Source of the DNA: Varanus komodoensis
Lineage: Eukaryota > Chordata > Lepidosauria > Squamata > Varanidae
Assembly: GCF_004798865.1 (NCBI RefSeq)
Contig: NW_025335536.1
Coordinates: 120,413 to 184,412, forward strand
Reading direction: 5' to 3'
DNA length: 64,000 nucleotides
Made by a program: the position numbers and the translations under genes
The notes under the pieces: generated by a model
Database searches by the model: none
What the model was told of the DNA's origin: nothing
The model's input: only the letters and a program-made list of their open reading frames with translations
Shown: piece after piece, positions 34,901 to 48,355 of the stretch
Layout of the letters: each line of letters begins with the position of its first letter
Position numbering within the stretch: the stretch's first letter is position 1

Positions 34901-36475
34901 TGTGCTATGGGTAGATCCATAAGTATTGACTAATGTGGTCTTCTGCTGAAAAAGGCACTCTACTGCACAAGTATGTACATCAGCAGCAAAAGCATATCTC
35001 CACCAGTCTTGATATCATGGTGCAGGTAGGGAAACACACAACACAATTATATCACAACAGCAGTAAGCTTCACGCATGGTAGGTGATCTTGAGATGGCCC
35101 TGAGTGCAACATGAAATTCTGCCCTATGAGACTTCCAAGGAAACCTCACCGAATCTAAGGGCCACGGAAACTTAAAATGCAACCTTAGCAACTTTGACTG
35201 AGTTGGCAGTGGAGAGTTGGGGTTGTTCATATAATACTAGGTGTAGGAAGGGCAATTTTCATTAGGACTGCTGGTTTTACCCTTTTGTCCCTAGCTACTA
35301 TGAAAATAACCCTCCCCTCATGTACATTACAAGTTACTTTTTTAAAAAAGCTCTTAGGAAAACTTCTCCCCCACCTCCAAGGATAACTGGAATACATGAG
35401 GATGTGTGATTTTAATCAAGATCGGAGCTGGGAAGGGTCAAATCCTTCCCAGTTCCATGAAAATTGAGTCCATAGTGTCTAGTATTACTCTTTAAGAAGA
35501 CATTGTTGATAACAATGCATTTAGTGGCACATCTAGGCTGAATTTGAGCCTGTAGAAACTAATCAAGACAAATCTTATTACCAGTGAGAAATACAAATTC
35601 AATGTGCTCTGACTGTACAACAGGTGGAAAATCCAGCATGGCCAGATTTTGGTGTTTCAAAAGGTACTATTGGGATTGTATGGTTATTGTTACTGTTGTT
35701 CTTATGCAACTATACACTTAAAGCTAGACAGTATGAATATTGGCAAGATGAGGCTGCCTATTTGTGCACAGCTGCAAAGGATGAAGGGAGAAATAGGAAC
35801 AGAGAAAGGAGTGACCCATTATATCAAATCAGGTGTGCTGCAAATGGTGGAGGTTGGAGCAAAGGAATAAATGGAGATGTGATCCTCTGTGGAGGATTCC
35901 CTGTGGAGATCTGATCCTTTCAGTCTTAAGAATTAAACAAATACTCCTCCGTGTCCTCCACTTTTTCAACACTTCCCCAACTTTAAAACCACTCTAGAAA
36001 AAGAAATATTTGCTCCCTCCATGTTTTCTGTGGCTCCTTTGCAGAGAAATGACTGCAGTTCCGACAGCTTTTTGAAAACTGCAGAAATTTAGGCAAATTT
36101 AATGGCTAGGAAGTAAATGGGGGAGAAAGTGGTACACTTGCATTAACTGCTTCATAACTGGAAATGCACAAATTTTACCTCCATTTACTTCCCAACAATT
36201 GAATTTGCACATATTTCCTCTCTATTTACTTCTCAGTCCGAAAATTCTTGCAAATATTCCTGGTAGGTTTAAAATAAGAAAGAAGAAAATGCTTAGACCA
36301 TGGCAGAATGAGACACAACAAATGAGGCACCTGCACTAGCAATACCTACTGCCACCATCCGCTCACTTAGTTTCATGCAGCCACCTTCTCAGAATGAGTT
36401 GTTTAAGTTGCCAGGGAACTGCAGGAACTGCAGCTGCAAGGATCCCAATTACAATCCCCAGTGAGCAATTCTGAG
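31992..36475. other. 4.5 kb repeat-poor intron
   Basis: Apart from a 21-bp tandem duplication near 32313 I see no mobile elements. Candidate ORFs (32250-32546, 34289-34684, 35015-35230, 35624-35914) have no recognisable domains or splice context. One of the longest repeat-free runs in the window. Confidence 0.5.
32313..32355. repeat. Tandem duplication of about 21 bp (two units)
   Basis: 'ctttgtataatgctgtcaaa' occurs twice back to back, differing by one extra T in the first unit. Confidence 0.9.
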
Positions 36476-36693
36476 GCAGTTAAAGTGTTGGGCAAGACCA
36501 GTGTTCTAGTCCCCACCCAGGCATGGAGCTCCCTGAATTATTTTGAGCCAGTCACTGATTCTCAGCCTAACTCACCTCACAGGGTGGTCTTTGTGAGGGT
36601 AAAATAGAAGAAAGAAGGAGAAACTTGTAAGCCACCTTGAGTTCCGTGCAGGAGAAAAAAAGCAGGGTATCAATGTAATGTAGTAATAATGAT
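36476..36693 (+). mobile_element. tRNA-derived MIR/CORE-like SINE, plus strand
   Basis: The head is 'agttaaagtgttgggc' and the B-box region 'gtgttctagtccccacccag'. The CORE is 'gagccagtcactgattctcagcctaactcacctcacagggtg', then 'gtaagccaccttgagttccgtgcagg' and 'gcagggtatcaatgtaatgtagtaat'. All parts are in order, so the copy is nearly complete. Confidence 0.8.
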
Positions 36694-39382
36694 GTTTATT
36701 TATTTTAAAGCCAGGGATTGACAGGGAGAGTGGCTAGAGTGGAGAGAAGCCAAGTTATGATGCAAAGTCCCCTGGGAAATGTGCTAGAGCTGCCTAGAGG
36801 ACTTATGGGGAAGGAAGGAAAAAGAAAACATCCGATCATCTGTCAGACATACCATGGGTTGTTCCCTGAACAACCAACTCACTGTGCCATATCCACATCT
36901 TCTCTCCCCTCGGTCTTCAACCCCCCTCAACTGGAGCACGGCTCAACTAAGAGTGGCTTAATGTGACATACAAACCCTCCCTTCATCTTCATGGTCCATT
37001 GCATTAAAACATTTTCAGGAAGTGAATCATTTTGGAAAGAATTTCACCATGTGGTTATGTATCATGCAAGACACTCATTAAGTAAAACTCCTTGACATGG
37101 ACATAGAAGTAGACTCAGCAGTAGATGTTAGTGATGCATCCACTTGTGTCACAGTCCTGCAGTGCTAACAGTGAAATATAGATGTAGGTCTTGTGGTTAG
37201 GATAATAAGACCCTAACAGATGTACATCTATGTCAGTCTGTTTCCCAACACTCACTCCATTGCCAACACATGTACATGCTCTCCATTGAGAAACAGTTTC
37301 ATTCACTTCCTCCATCCACACTAGCAATGCTATACATGCTCAGAGGTGTTTACTAACAAACTGACTAATAATTAATCCTCAAATGACTACAAGATGCGTG
37401 TCTTGCTGTTCTTGCATCACCTTTTAAGTCTTTATGTAAGTGCTTCTTTCTTTGGAATTCCCGCCCAAAGGTAGGCAGGATACAAGCTGAGGGGGCCTTG
37501 CACAGCCTGCAATGCCCCACATCAACAAAACTGGGGACGGTAGCAATATGAAATCTGTACTTTTGCCAAGTCTGGCCACCCCTAGCATATTATCTTGCAG
37601 CATTCTTATTTTTAAAAATCCAACCGTTTTCTCATAAGCAGTAAACTCAGACACCAAACAACACATGTAATAAAGAACAAATAGAACCTGTGCGCTAGAG
37701 ATACAGACAACATTCTCTCCATTCATATAAAGCAAAGGATTATTGTGTATTATGCCTGGAAGGGTGTATTGTTCTGGCCTTGCAGATGTCTAACTTCTCT
37801 GAATGTTACGTTACTCTATGGATACCAGTGACTATTTCAAAAAATTAAGAAAGCATTGAAGGAAACTGCAGGCACACAATCATGCTACTTTTAAGAATGC
37901 AATGAATGCGCAGGTTCCTAAATACTGGCAAACATTTGAAAATTGTGGCAGTGAAAAAGAAGTGAAGGAACAAGGAGGAAGTGGATACAGGGAATGACCC
38001 TGGGAGGTGTCCCATGGAGAGACAGAGAATACCCATAGTTGGTGAAATGACACTTACCATCTAAATCAGGTCAAATAACCTGAAAAACCAGTTTCTATTG
38101 AGATTATTCTGCATCTCTTTTGAGAAGTACTTGCAGCACACCCACTGCATATGACACACTATGCACACACTCCTACTGAGAGACTGCCTTATCAGGTGAA
38201 GTTACTCTGTTCAGAAGTATTGCCCCTGTTGCAGGACTGTTGCCCCAAAGCCACGTTGCAACTTTGAGCATTGTGCTGGCACTCTGAGGTCATCTATGAT
38301 GCTGAACTGGTGCAACTAACTCGGGGGGATGTTGGTTCGATGTTGGTATTTGACCCAGACCTCGTGTGTCATCAAGTTGATGCAAGTCCTTCTAAAGACA
38401 GTTGCCTGAGCACCTGAGCTTGTGCATAACCACTTAGGAAATCCAAGTCTAGACAGATGATGACAGGCTACTGTGCGTGCACCACACATTGTTACTAGTA
38501 GTGAGAAGTCCACTTGCCTTGCTCATATAAGACTGGCTCGAAAATGGGATGAGGGTCTTTTTTTTCTTTTTAATAACTGAGAAAACACCATTTCTTTTCC
38601 ATGCTGGTCCAAAGTCATTGCCCATCTTCTCTCCTTTGTCAGAGCTCCTTAATAGCCCTCCTGATACACAAACACTTCTCCCTCCCTTTCAAGGCTTACC
38701 ATCTAGTGAAGCAAGAGCAGAAGCAGGTGGGAGGGTGTTTCCTTTCTCTCTCCTTGGAGCATGCAGGAATTGTGGCTCCACTCCCTCCGGGCATCAATCA
38801 CACTGGGATCAAGACGATAACTTCCGCAACACTGTAGGCATCTCTGGAGCAATTGCCCAGTTCCTGGCAAAGGGGAGCCATGTCTTTCCCACACGCCAAG
38901 GAGCTGAAAGGCCTAAAGGTAGTGCAGGAGTTTTTGTTCTACTCACTGCAGCATTCATTCTGCCAGGAAATGGGACAGTCACAGATGCTAACTACCAACT
39001 GTTGACACTTGTACTCAGCCTTTACAAGGAAGAAGAAAACCTGTATCTGTGGTTCAAAGGTTATGGAAAAACAGGCTGCTTGTAAGTAATGGGTGTTCTT
39101 TGGCCATATATTTATACGAGTTCATGACTTACGAAATTGTTTCTTAGGCAGAACAATCTTGTGGGTGTTGAGAATCTATAGTGGAAAAATACACTTTCCA
39201 AGCACTGGAGGAGGAAAAGTGGAGGTGCAGGACTGCCACATCTTCTCCCACTGGTTCGTGGAGCAGGACAGCTTATGCCTGCAACAAGCTCATGTAGCAA
39301 CAGCCCCTTTACATGCTGTTATTTCCCTCTATTGTTGCCAGAGGGATGTCTGTAAAATCCTGACACGTATGGGGAACCTCAT
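36694..39382. other. Intron stretch with the window's second-longest ORF, no gene recognised
   Basis: A 178-codon plus-strand ORF spans 38549-39085. It starts in a T-run (Phe-rich), shows no domain I know, and overlaps other ORFs on both strands. I treat it as chance. No transposon ends recognised between 36.7 and 39.38 kb. Confidence 0.4.
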
Positions 39383-39697
39383 TTAGCTCAGGGGACACAC
39401 TCAATTTTAGAGGAGTTTCTCAGAGGCTGCAGGGTGGAGGGAGGGGAAAGGAGAGAGCCAAAAATACAAAAACACCATAAGCATATGGTAGCTTAAACAT
39501 ACTACCGTCCTTAACCAAGACTTAGGAGAGAGATTTCAATAGGGAAAAAACCTGCAGAAAAGTCGGAGAGGTTGGGGTTGGAGGAGAGGAGTCACGGCTG
39601 TCTGGGAAACCCAGGAAAGCCTGGCTGGGACATCAATGCAGAGGGATGTGGCCCCTTGTGCTGAGGTTGCTCATCCCTGTCCTATGGTGTCTGGAAC
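39383..39697. mobile_element. Possible degraded hAT-type element
   Basis: The right side 'gatgtggccccttgtgctgaggttgctcatccctg' resembles the inverted 'cagggatgggcaac' terminus of hAT elements. A possible left end 'caggggacacactca' lies at about 39388. The flanking 8 bases do not match, so either end may be wrong or truncated. Confidence 0.3.
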
Positions 39698-40083
39698 ACC
39701 CTCCAAGGCCCTATCCGCCTTTACTGTAAGCAGGAGGGCTCATCTCGTGCTGCCTGAAGCAACCATTTGGAAAAAATGGATTTAGAAGGAAGAGAGTCCC
39801 TTTTTAAAGTTAAAAAGGATCTTGATTCACATATGGAATATTATTTTAAACATGTGTTTTCAATTCAGACAAGTTCTTTATAACTATAATCCATGAAAAC
39901 TTCTATTAATAAGGTTTCGTGTTTAAAGTTATTGTCCACTTCTGCATTCTGGCACTTTTAGCTTGATTTTAATCAAATGCTAATTATTCACTACATCTTG
40001 CATTAATCCCACTAAGCTGAAGACACTTTCAACTAGACGAGTGATGAGTTGTTGTCAGTTGTAGTATTATTTAGTACACTGAT

Positions 40084-40165
40084 TTTTTTTTAGTATGTTC
40101 ATATTCCTGCTTTCTTCGATCATGTGGAACTCAAGGCAGTGTGTATAATGTTTCCAAGCAATTGC
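40084..40165 (-). mobile_element. SINE or L2 tail fragment
   Basis: 'tatgttcatattcctgctttcttcgatcatgtggaactcaaggcag' resembles the inverted tail of the SINE copies (ctgcctt-gagttc ... agaaagcaggatat). No CORE or head is attached. Confidence 0.4.
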
Positions 40166-40393
40166 TCATTCAAGCATGGACTAGACTCATTTAGCTTCAG
40201 TAAAACAGTTGCATCATATGTTCTTCGGTTCAGCCCTAGGACAGTATGGAATTTCTGGTGGTAGTAAATTTACGGAATTTGCTGCATGTGGGTCACTTGG
40301 GGTCAGGCACCACAGGAATTTAACTCACGGTACAGATGTACTCAACCACTTTTCTTTGGAAGCAGACTGTACAAGATGGGTCAACTTAAAAAA

Positions 40394-40617
40394 GGGGTAA
40401 GCAACATGGTGCTCCAGGCACCCCCCACCGCATTACTGAAATTCACGGCAGCAGAACAGAAACCAGAACAATGATAAAGGATGGGAATAGGGAGCATGTG
40501 GCCTTCCAAATGTTGTTGCACTACAATTCACATCATCCCTCACCACGGGCTATACTAGTTAGGGCCAATAAGAATTGCAGTCCACCAACAACTCAGGTCC
40601 ACATGCTCCTCACCCAT
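40394..40617. mobile_element. Palindromic hAT-type MITE carrying extra sequence near its left end
   Basis: The left terminus is 'aggggtaagcaacatggtgctccagg'. The body 'gtggccttccaaatgttgttgcactacaattcacatcatccctcacc' then pairs with 'aataagaattgcagtccaccaaca' and the right terminus 'tgctcctcaccc'. About 90 bp separates the left terminus from the body, so the copy holds an insertion or duplication. Confidence 0.6.
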
Positions 40618-43600
40618 TTTAAAGACAAGTTGGCCCGTAAAATGAGTTGCCATACTTTGTATCAGTGTCAGCACGATAATAATATTTGTGTGTTCAAACA
40701 GCAGGAGAACTGCACGGGTGGGCAGAATCTAGTGGTAACATGGCAGTTCACTGCTGATTTTCAACAAGTTATCTCAAAGCTTCCTATCAAAAATCCCTTG
40801 AGCAGGATTTGAACAGGGAACTCAGAGATTGTAATGAATACATCACATCACCTCTGAAGTCCAGCTGCCTATATTGCTGGCTATATCCCATAATAAAATC
40901 AAGACATGGTGAGGTAAACAATTTAACACCTGCTTCTTACATTTTCCCAGCATTATTATTATATTATTGCTAGACCCAGAAAGAGCATTCAAATTTGTAG
41001 ACTGGTATAAATGTGGGCATTTATTTCTTCTTGTTGTTGTTATTTTAGTAGATATAAGGAAATTACATTCCTGTATCAGCTTTATACAGATATGATAGAA
41101 AAAGATTGTATCTGAATATTTGCTATTATATAGATTAATAAAGCTCTGCTTGCTCAGAGTGACAGCTTTCAAAAGGGTTTTAGCCTAAATTTCTCCCCCA
41201 CCCCCACAATACTACATGAAAAAGGAACTGAATTCACACTATCTCCTCTGTAATGCTAGTTAATTTGTACTGGGTACTGTGTATTAAAATATTCATTAAT
41301 ATACAGCTCTTAAAAGGTTTAAGGAGAGAAAAGGGAGGAGGAACACTGATTCAGAAGCTTTGCTTTTTCCCTAGAAAATACATAAAAGACTGTGAAAAGC
41401 AGTAAATATATATCCTTTCATTTATCCATCAACAGAAAATAGACACACCAGCCTGTGAGAATACAATATTCATTTTGCTGCAGAAGAACAGACATTGCAT
41501 AACAATGAGATTTGCTAATGAAATCAACCATCAACCTGGAATACATATGTATTAAACCAAGACCTCAGTGTCATTTTCTTTTTGCATCGTTTGTTCTTTC
41601 TCTGATTCCAGCACTCCCACCCCGACTTTCAGTATTTTGTCCTTCCCTTCAGTTTTCACAGCTTCAAATATAGATCTATTGTACGACATTGCATAAATAT
41701 TACAGATGCAATGCTTTTTATTTTAACACTTTCCCCCGCTAAATGTAGATGCTAACTGCATAGGTTCTATCAGCATTGCTAATGTACCCTTGAAGGAAAA
41801 ATCAATGGGTGCTAAGGAGACAAAGGAGGTTTATTTCTCTGGAAAACTGTTGGGAGTATTTCTCATCAAAACTGTTTATGATTTAGACTGTGTAGGTGTA
41901 CAAAGACATACTAATATATGAGACCATATACAAAGTTTAAGAACTAAAAGAGCTTCTATCAATACTAGCTCAATTCAGCTTTTCTTGTCCTCTAATAATT
42001 ACAAATGGCTATAGTGAGAAACTGCAACATGCAATTACATTTTCATTCACTGGTATGCAAGAAGACCCTGCCATCTTATTAAATGTGATTAAAATAAACT
42101 TAACGATCCTACAACACCTGCAGTATATAACCTGGGCATATACGTGGTTGTTTATCTGAAAAACAGAATCCAAATGCTATTTTAATATTATTTGCTGAAA
42201 TTATTGATGAGCAATAATGCTATCTGCAAATGTGAAACTGGTTTTTAAGAAGAAACTGCTAAATACAAATATTCAACAATGCAGTTTTTTTCTGAAATGC
42301 ATTGTTTGAGTGCGTATACTGGATTTAATTAACCTGCACAACTAAAAAAAATTATCAGTACATCCTTCTGTTGATGCAATTAATCCTAATTCATGGCACC
42401 ATGAATTTCTGGGTATAATTTCGGAGATAGCTGTATTGCTACCGACTAAAAGAGTAACTTAGCAAGCAGTACTGCTGTAGCTTTGTGCAGACCATACAAA
42501 GCTCACTGAAATTCAGAGGACTAGTGATGGATATTGGACTTGGACATTATGCCTATATGTTGGCTGTCTTTTCACCAGCCAGTCCTACATCACACTTTAA
42601 GCTACCTTCCTAGTTTAAAAGAGAAATTCTACAAATGATGTAAATAAATCAGGGCTTGGCTGGAACTGTCATGCATGTAAATTTCACTCACAGAGCAGAA
42701 TTCCTTGTACAACCCATGAAAAGTTTCTGTTGGTTTCTCATGGTTTGCTCCCTGGCATCCCAGCCATGAACATTTGTGCCAGCATTAGTTTAACATTATA
42801 TTGTGTTCTGCTTGGGGCACAATTATTGAGGGAGGATTATGTTCGTCTTTGTTTTTTGGTCAGCTCTTGGTGATTTTCTCATTTGGAAGTGGATCACCGG
42901 GGAAGTCTAAATTGTGTTTTGGAAACAGGTTTGCACAAATTGCCCAAGCAGAGGTTTTTGAAGATTGCTCAGCTTCCAGTGTCCAGTGAATTGCAATACA
43001 AGTTGATGTCAAAGACCACCTCCATCAAATTCCTTTAAGGCAACCATGCTTCTTAACACTCATACACTCAGAAGTCAATCTTACATTCCCTTTGAGTCCA
43101 AAAGTTCTTATGAAAGTCACAAAGGCCTCTTGGAGTTAAAGAAGTTGATCCTGTTTTTGTTCTTCTTTTACTTCCCCCTTCACTCTCAATTGTGTGAGCT
43201 AATAAAAAACTTACAAATTTCTATTGTAAAAGAAAGCTCATGTAATGCTATTTGAAATGCAAAGCACTGTGAAGAATAAGAAAAAGAGTTATAGAAAACT
43301 AATCTGACCATTTTCCAATAATTTCCATGCTTATCCTGCACACCTCCCCCCCCACTGCCACCAAATCAGTTCATACTATGTTTACAGTGGAACTGAGCAG
43401 CAAATAGAGTTAAATTAAGGCTAGGTTCACTTTCCAAAGCAAAGACTACAACATCAAGGGTTTGAGAGAAAACTAATTTTAATGTAACAACCTTGACCCT
43501 AGAAAGCATAGGGTCGCTTTTCTTAGTGATGAACTGTGATTGATTTCTATAATTCTAACAATTGTCAAGTGAGGGGAAGAAAGAGTGGTCCAGGCACGTT

Positions 43601-44642
43601 ATAGAAACACATGCCATTTTAATCTTAACAATTATTTATTGCTTTGCAATACAGGTCAACTATCTGATTGAACATGATAGAATATATTTTTAGGGCCACA
43701 GGCATTTCCCACTGGTGTCAATATTTTCTCCACAGATTAAGGACAGCAGATGGTCCTTAGCATATGCAAGAGCCATATCAATTTGAAAGACTGTTATCTA
43801 AAGAAAGGAAGATTCTAAATTGGCTCACCAGAGAATGCTTAAAATTGTATTAGTCCTATTTCTACAAATATTTGAGAAATTAATCATGGATGTGTGTTAG
43901 ACTCTTTCTCAAAGCCAGAGGATAAAAAGCATGGAACTTTCTATATACCAAATTACAAATTATAGTCCAGTGCTATTATATTTGAAGCAACTCGAATACA
44001 ATCCTCAACCATTTACCATAAAATGAATGGGATAACTCCCAGAATAAGTATTTTGAAGAGAGTACCCTTTAGTTATTTTTACATTGTTGTACAAAGCACT
44101 TTAGAGAATCTTTGAGTTGGCAAAACCAAATTAGAGCCTTTTGAAAATAATCACAAGACCACAATGCACAAATTTATTGGTATTCATAGTCTGTATTCAT
44201 ATTTTCCAGATGAACAAGGCAGCACTTTCAGTACATAGGAAATTATTCTAAGCACTTTCTTGAATGAAGTCTGCCTCATACAAGACGAGTACCATAAAAC
44301 AATAATTCCACTAGAGGATTATCCGTAAGATTAAACACATGCCGTATTATTCTCCTGTTCTAGGTCTGGCATCACAAACAGTTACAGAAAAAATGGAAAA
44401 TAGTCGTTTTTCTCCTGGAATCCAGCTGGCCTCAACCAGCATCCAAAAAGCCTATTTCCCTGTCTCCCAGCACCACAGGGTGTTTGAAAACCAAAACATA
44501 GGGCTTTAGTATGCAGAAGTCAGCCAGCAGAAAAATATGGTTCTTTCTCCTTTAAGCCATAAAGTTACCAATCTTTTAAATCAAAATCAAAGACATGCAT
44601 CACACTGGCATTTAGCTCTGATCAAGAATAAATCCATTATGG
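40618..44642. other. Four kilobases of mostly repeat-free intron
   Basis: Only a palindromic-MITE remnant at about 43998-44050 is recognised. The part at 41250-42420 is rich in homeodomain-like TAAT/ATTA words and has no repeat signature. ORFs at 40843-41172, 42801-42989 and 43046-43255 are not recognisable proteins. Confidence 0.45.
43998..44050. mobile_element. Palindromic MITE remnant
   Basis: 'acaatcctcaaccatttacc' then 'aaatgaatgggataactcccagaataag' match the opening and second arm of the 5780 family, with a worn centre. Confidence 0.45.
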
Positions 44643-44750
44643 TAGTCCTTGCAACCTGGTGTCTCATCCCCGACTGGGGCTGTCTGGGGATGATGGGTGC
44701 TCTATTTTAAAACACGTGTGTGTGTGGGGGGGGGTACCAGGTTGGGTACA
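44643..44750. mobile_element. Worn palindromic hAT-type MITE with an internal GT/G run
   Basis: The left arm 'tagtccttgcaacctggtgtc' and the right arm 'ggtaccaggttgggtaca' are inverses of one another. Between them are 'gatgatgggtgctc' and a short 'gtgtgtgtg' then G-run at about 44717-44734. Confidence 0.6.
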
Positions 44751-46804
44751 CTGTGGGGCAACACACAATGGTTAATCATCCTTGGTAAAAAGTTCTGAAA
44801 ATATGCACAGCACCATGATTTCAACCATTCCCATTGGTCATTGTCATGTATTTATTTAGTACTTTATTTAGTACTTTAGGTGTTCCTAAATACCTTTTTT
44901 TCTTTTATCTCCCATGGGTATCCAGCAGCAAATGTTAGCTTTAGGGTCTAGCAGAGTCTTTCTTTTAGATTGTTGAGCCTTTTAATTTTAATTATGAGGA
45001 TTCCAAGCTTGGGGGAAAAAATCCCCCCTGCCCCCAATTCTGGAAAGCAAGCACACTTAAAAGCTGTCATTTAAAACATTTAGGCAATAAAGCAGGCTTA
45101 TGTTTCTATTATAATGAAACAGCTCAATTTGTCCTGAATTATGACGACTACTATTTATCTACTTTTAAGGAATAAAAGCAGAGGACAATTTATTAAAGCA
45201 AGAGCATAACTCCTGAACACTGGAAGGTCACAGCCTGTGAGTTGAGCTGCTAGCAAAAACATCTCTGATGCTCCAGAGCTGCCATTTTTCTTCCTTGACA
45301 AAGACTCCATCTGCCACAGAGCCATTTACAGCCTCAGAGTCAGAATATCAATGATTTCCAACCATTCTGCAAGTCTGCTTTCACCTTGACATCACCTCTG
45401 TAATACATCTAAAACAGATGATACATACATCCCTTCTGCAAGCTCCACGCCCAAGCTTTATGCAGCTGATAGGCATTTAAGCCATTTTCTGATGAGCCAT
45501 TTTATACTCATGCCAAATTGGAAAACATAGGAGTTTAAAACTAGAACATTTCCTACTTTTATGTTCTACCTACATGTATTAAACGAATTAGAAGTCCCTC
45601 ACTTTAAAATGTAAGGGCAGAAATTATTAGCACCTATCTGCATATGTAGGGCATGCTTACAAAAGATTGGGAAAACATGCCTGGGCTCTATGTGCCAATT
45701 TATATATTCAGTCCTTACAAATCTCACAGCACTAATTTCAGTTATCCTTTGGTGGCCTGTATAGCAAAAGGAAGGAACAGCAGTCCACAAGGAGAAGAGG
45801 GACACAAATCTATGTTTATCTAAGATACAGATTTCATAGTTCCTCTCCAGTCCCCCACACCACCACCCCACACCCTGACAACACATATGGAATGCTGAAC
45901 TGGGAGCAGAGCACACCTGCCGAATTCTCACCTAAATATAGCTCTTTCACTGTTCCCATACCACTTTAATGCCTGTAACAGAGTACAAGCTCTCCAAAGT
46001 AGTCAACGGCTTATTAAAAAGCGATCAGAGCCGTGTGTTGCCTGATATATGTTGCAATATATACAGAGCTTCCTCACTGCGCAAAGTGGACCTGGCCTTG
46101 GCTTAGGATGAGATGCTCTTCACATATTTGGTACAGGAGATGCTACCACAACGTTGTGCTGGTTGTTGCTGTAGCATGGAAGGATGGAACCAAGGCTGCC
46201 TTGTCCTGCAGTTCTCAGTAGACTATTTGTGCAGGTTTCTCTCAGGCAGACCTTCCCACATTTGGCTTTGTCTTCTTGTTATTGCTGCTTCAAGGTACCA
46301 GAATTTTAAATGCCAGTAATAAATATGTAGTATACTTGTACCTGATTTTAGGGCATTTGGTGTGCAGAGTTTCAATTTTCTGTAATGTTAAAGATATGAA
46401 ATGACTAATACAAATATAAAGTAGTGATGTCTCTCTACATCAAGAAAGAGACACCATTCCTGTTGTGATTTTTATAAAGAAATCATACAATTTAGTTATT
46501 CTTGGCTGGTGTTTTAAGCAAATGCTGAGACAAGGGGGAAAAACCCTTCTGAGGCCAGGTATTGAAGCCAAATATTACCTCTGCTGTGGAATTCTAGATT
46601 TGTAAGTTATGCAGATGAATTGTGCTGCAGAGATTTAGGACTGTACCATTTCAAACTCTGGGTTAGAGGTCCCAGGAAAACAAAGTTTTATGAAGAAGAG
46701 AGTTCTAACTTAGCCTTCCTCCTAATACGATGTTTCTGATTTGCCGGTAGAGTTCTTTTCAGGAGAGTGAGTTTATAATCCCATACTTATACTTTGATAT
46801 GGCA
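44751..46804. other. Repeat-free intron
   Basis: No transposon ends. A short direct repeat, 'atttagtactttatttagtacttta', lies at about 44855-44879. The part at 45160-45520 is complex, unrepetitive sequence that could be a conserved non-coding element; this is inference only. ORFs at 45599-45931 and 46033-46319 are unrecognised. Confidence 0.45.
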
Positions 46805-46935
46805 TAGAACAGAACAGTAGTAGAGTTGGAAGGAGTTTGTCAGGCAATTGAGTTCAACCCCCTTCTCTGCTTCCACATGTGGTCAGTCATCTGGCTGCAG
46901 GCCTGCACCTTTCCAGCTTAATAAAGGTGGCTTGA
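46805..46935 (-). mobile_element. CR1-family LINE 3' fragment, minus strand
   Basis: 'agaacagtagtagagttggaaggagtttgtcaggcaattgagttcaaccccctt' is the plus-strand view of the common reptile CR1 end (agttggaagggacct ... aagtccaaccccctgct). Only the last part of the element remains. Confidence 0.65.
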
Positions 46936-47609
46936 CATGCTCACTCAATGTATAATTACGCAGGCAGACCTGAGAACTTTGCAACATGATAGATAATTTC
47001 TGAGACAGAGCTCCATAAATCAACTAATGCTGCCTAAGCCAAATAAAGGTAGCACAGATCCATGACATAGTGGCAATCACAGTATTTACTACTGGAAGAT
47101 CCAACTGTTCTATAAGTTGTACTCTGACTCCATAAGTACCTATCTTTGCCACTCCTTCCTCTAGTAATAACGACAAACTATGGTTGTCATCTGTTCTTCA
47201 AGGCAATTATGGAAACCCTTAAAATATTACCATCAGTACAGTCTCAAAGGCATACAAAGCTGATCTATAGACAGACAGGTATGTGACGGTATGTACTAGC
47301 ATTGTTACAGCAACATCCTCTACCAGACACATTCTTGTGATAATTCTCATTAGAATTTATAGGACGATGATCCCATTATCTGGAGGGGAACTTGTGTGTT
47401 TGTGTTATGCTTTATCTGGGATTGATGATGGATCCCAAACATAATTTCTGTTCAAAACAATCCAATGATATACCACCTTACTGTTTTAAAAATCTGGGGA
47501 CTTCAACACTGCAAATCTCATAGATAGATACCACCCCACATCTATGAAATACAACATCATCTACAGTAGACTTAATTATCATAATTTTCATCTTGTGTTT
47601 TGACACGAC

Positions 47610-47692
47610 TGAACTTCAAGACTATACACATTTAACTAGAAGACCCACTGAACTTAATGAGATTTATTTCTGGGTCTGTTTGCACTATTAAG
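47610..47692. mobile_element. Palindromic MITE remnant
   Basis: 'tttaactagaagacccactgaacttaatgagatttatttctgggtctg' matches the 'actcagaagtaagtcccattgaattcaatgggacttacttct' core, followed by a degraded end. Confidence 0.5.
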
Positions 47693-48289
47693 ATGTATTA
47701 CTTTATTAAATAATACAAGTTGAAAACCCATTTTTGTTGAAGTACTGTATATGTTGAGGCAGAAGTTTGGGCCTATTCTGGTTGGATATAAGCAAAATCT
47801 TTTTTTCAGTCTAAAGTTCATGCAACTGTATTTCTAAACAGAAAAACATCAATTTATTTCTTTAAGAACTGAAACACTATTTGTTCAATTCAGAAATAAG
47901 CAAAAATAGCATTCTAACTTTCTGCCTGTACAAATTAACTTTTAAAACTTTTAAAAATATGTCTTCTCTATATCAAACATATCCCTTAAGCATGCTATAC
48001 AAACTTAACTGTAAACAACAATTGATTTGGAAGGCTTCAGCTTTTCCTAAGCAATACCAACCAACAGGAATCCTCGTGGTTTTATTCAAATATATTACTG
48101 CTATTTAACTGATAAAACCAGCTGGTCTTAGTAATAAAATACTACAGAAACTTCAGTTTACATCTGAATCTTCCTAATTACCATCTGTACAGTACTGCTT
48201 AATAAACTACTTATTACTCCTAATAGGTGTTAATCATCAGCTGACAATCAAAATCTGTTCTTTATCCCTTTAAAGAAAATGACACTAAC

Positions 48290-48355
48290 TGTGCGATCCT
48301 ACCAGTTCTATTCAGATATAAGTACTGAATTGAAAGAGACTTACTCCTAGAAAAG
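48290..48355. mobile_element. Palindromic MITE copy
   Basis: 'gtgcgatcctaccagttctattcagatataagtactgaattgaaagagacttactcctag' gives the opening, first arm and second arm in order, with the central symmetric part shortened. Confidence 0.6.

Noticed and set aside
38549-39085. 178-codon plus-strand ORF
   Set aside because: It starts in a T-run, has no domain I recognise, and overlaps ORFs on both strands. No splice or codon evidence supports a gene.
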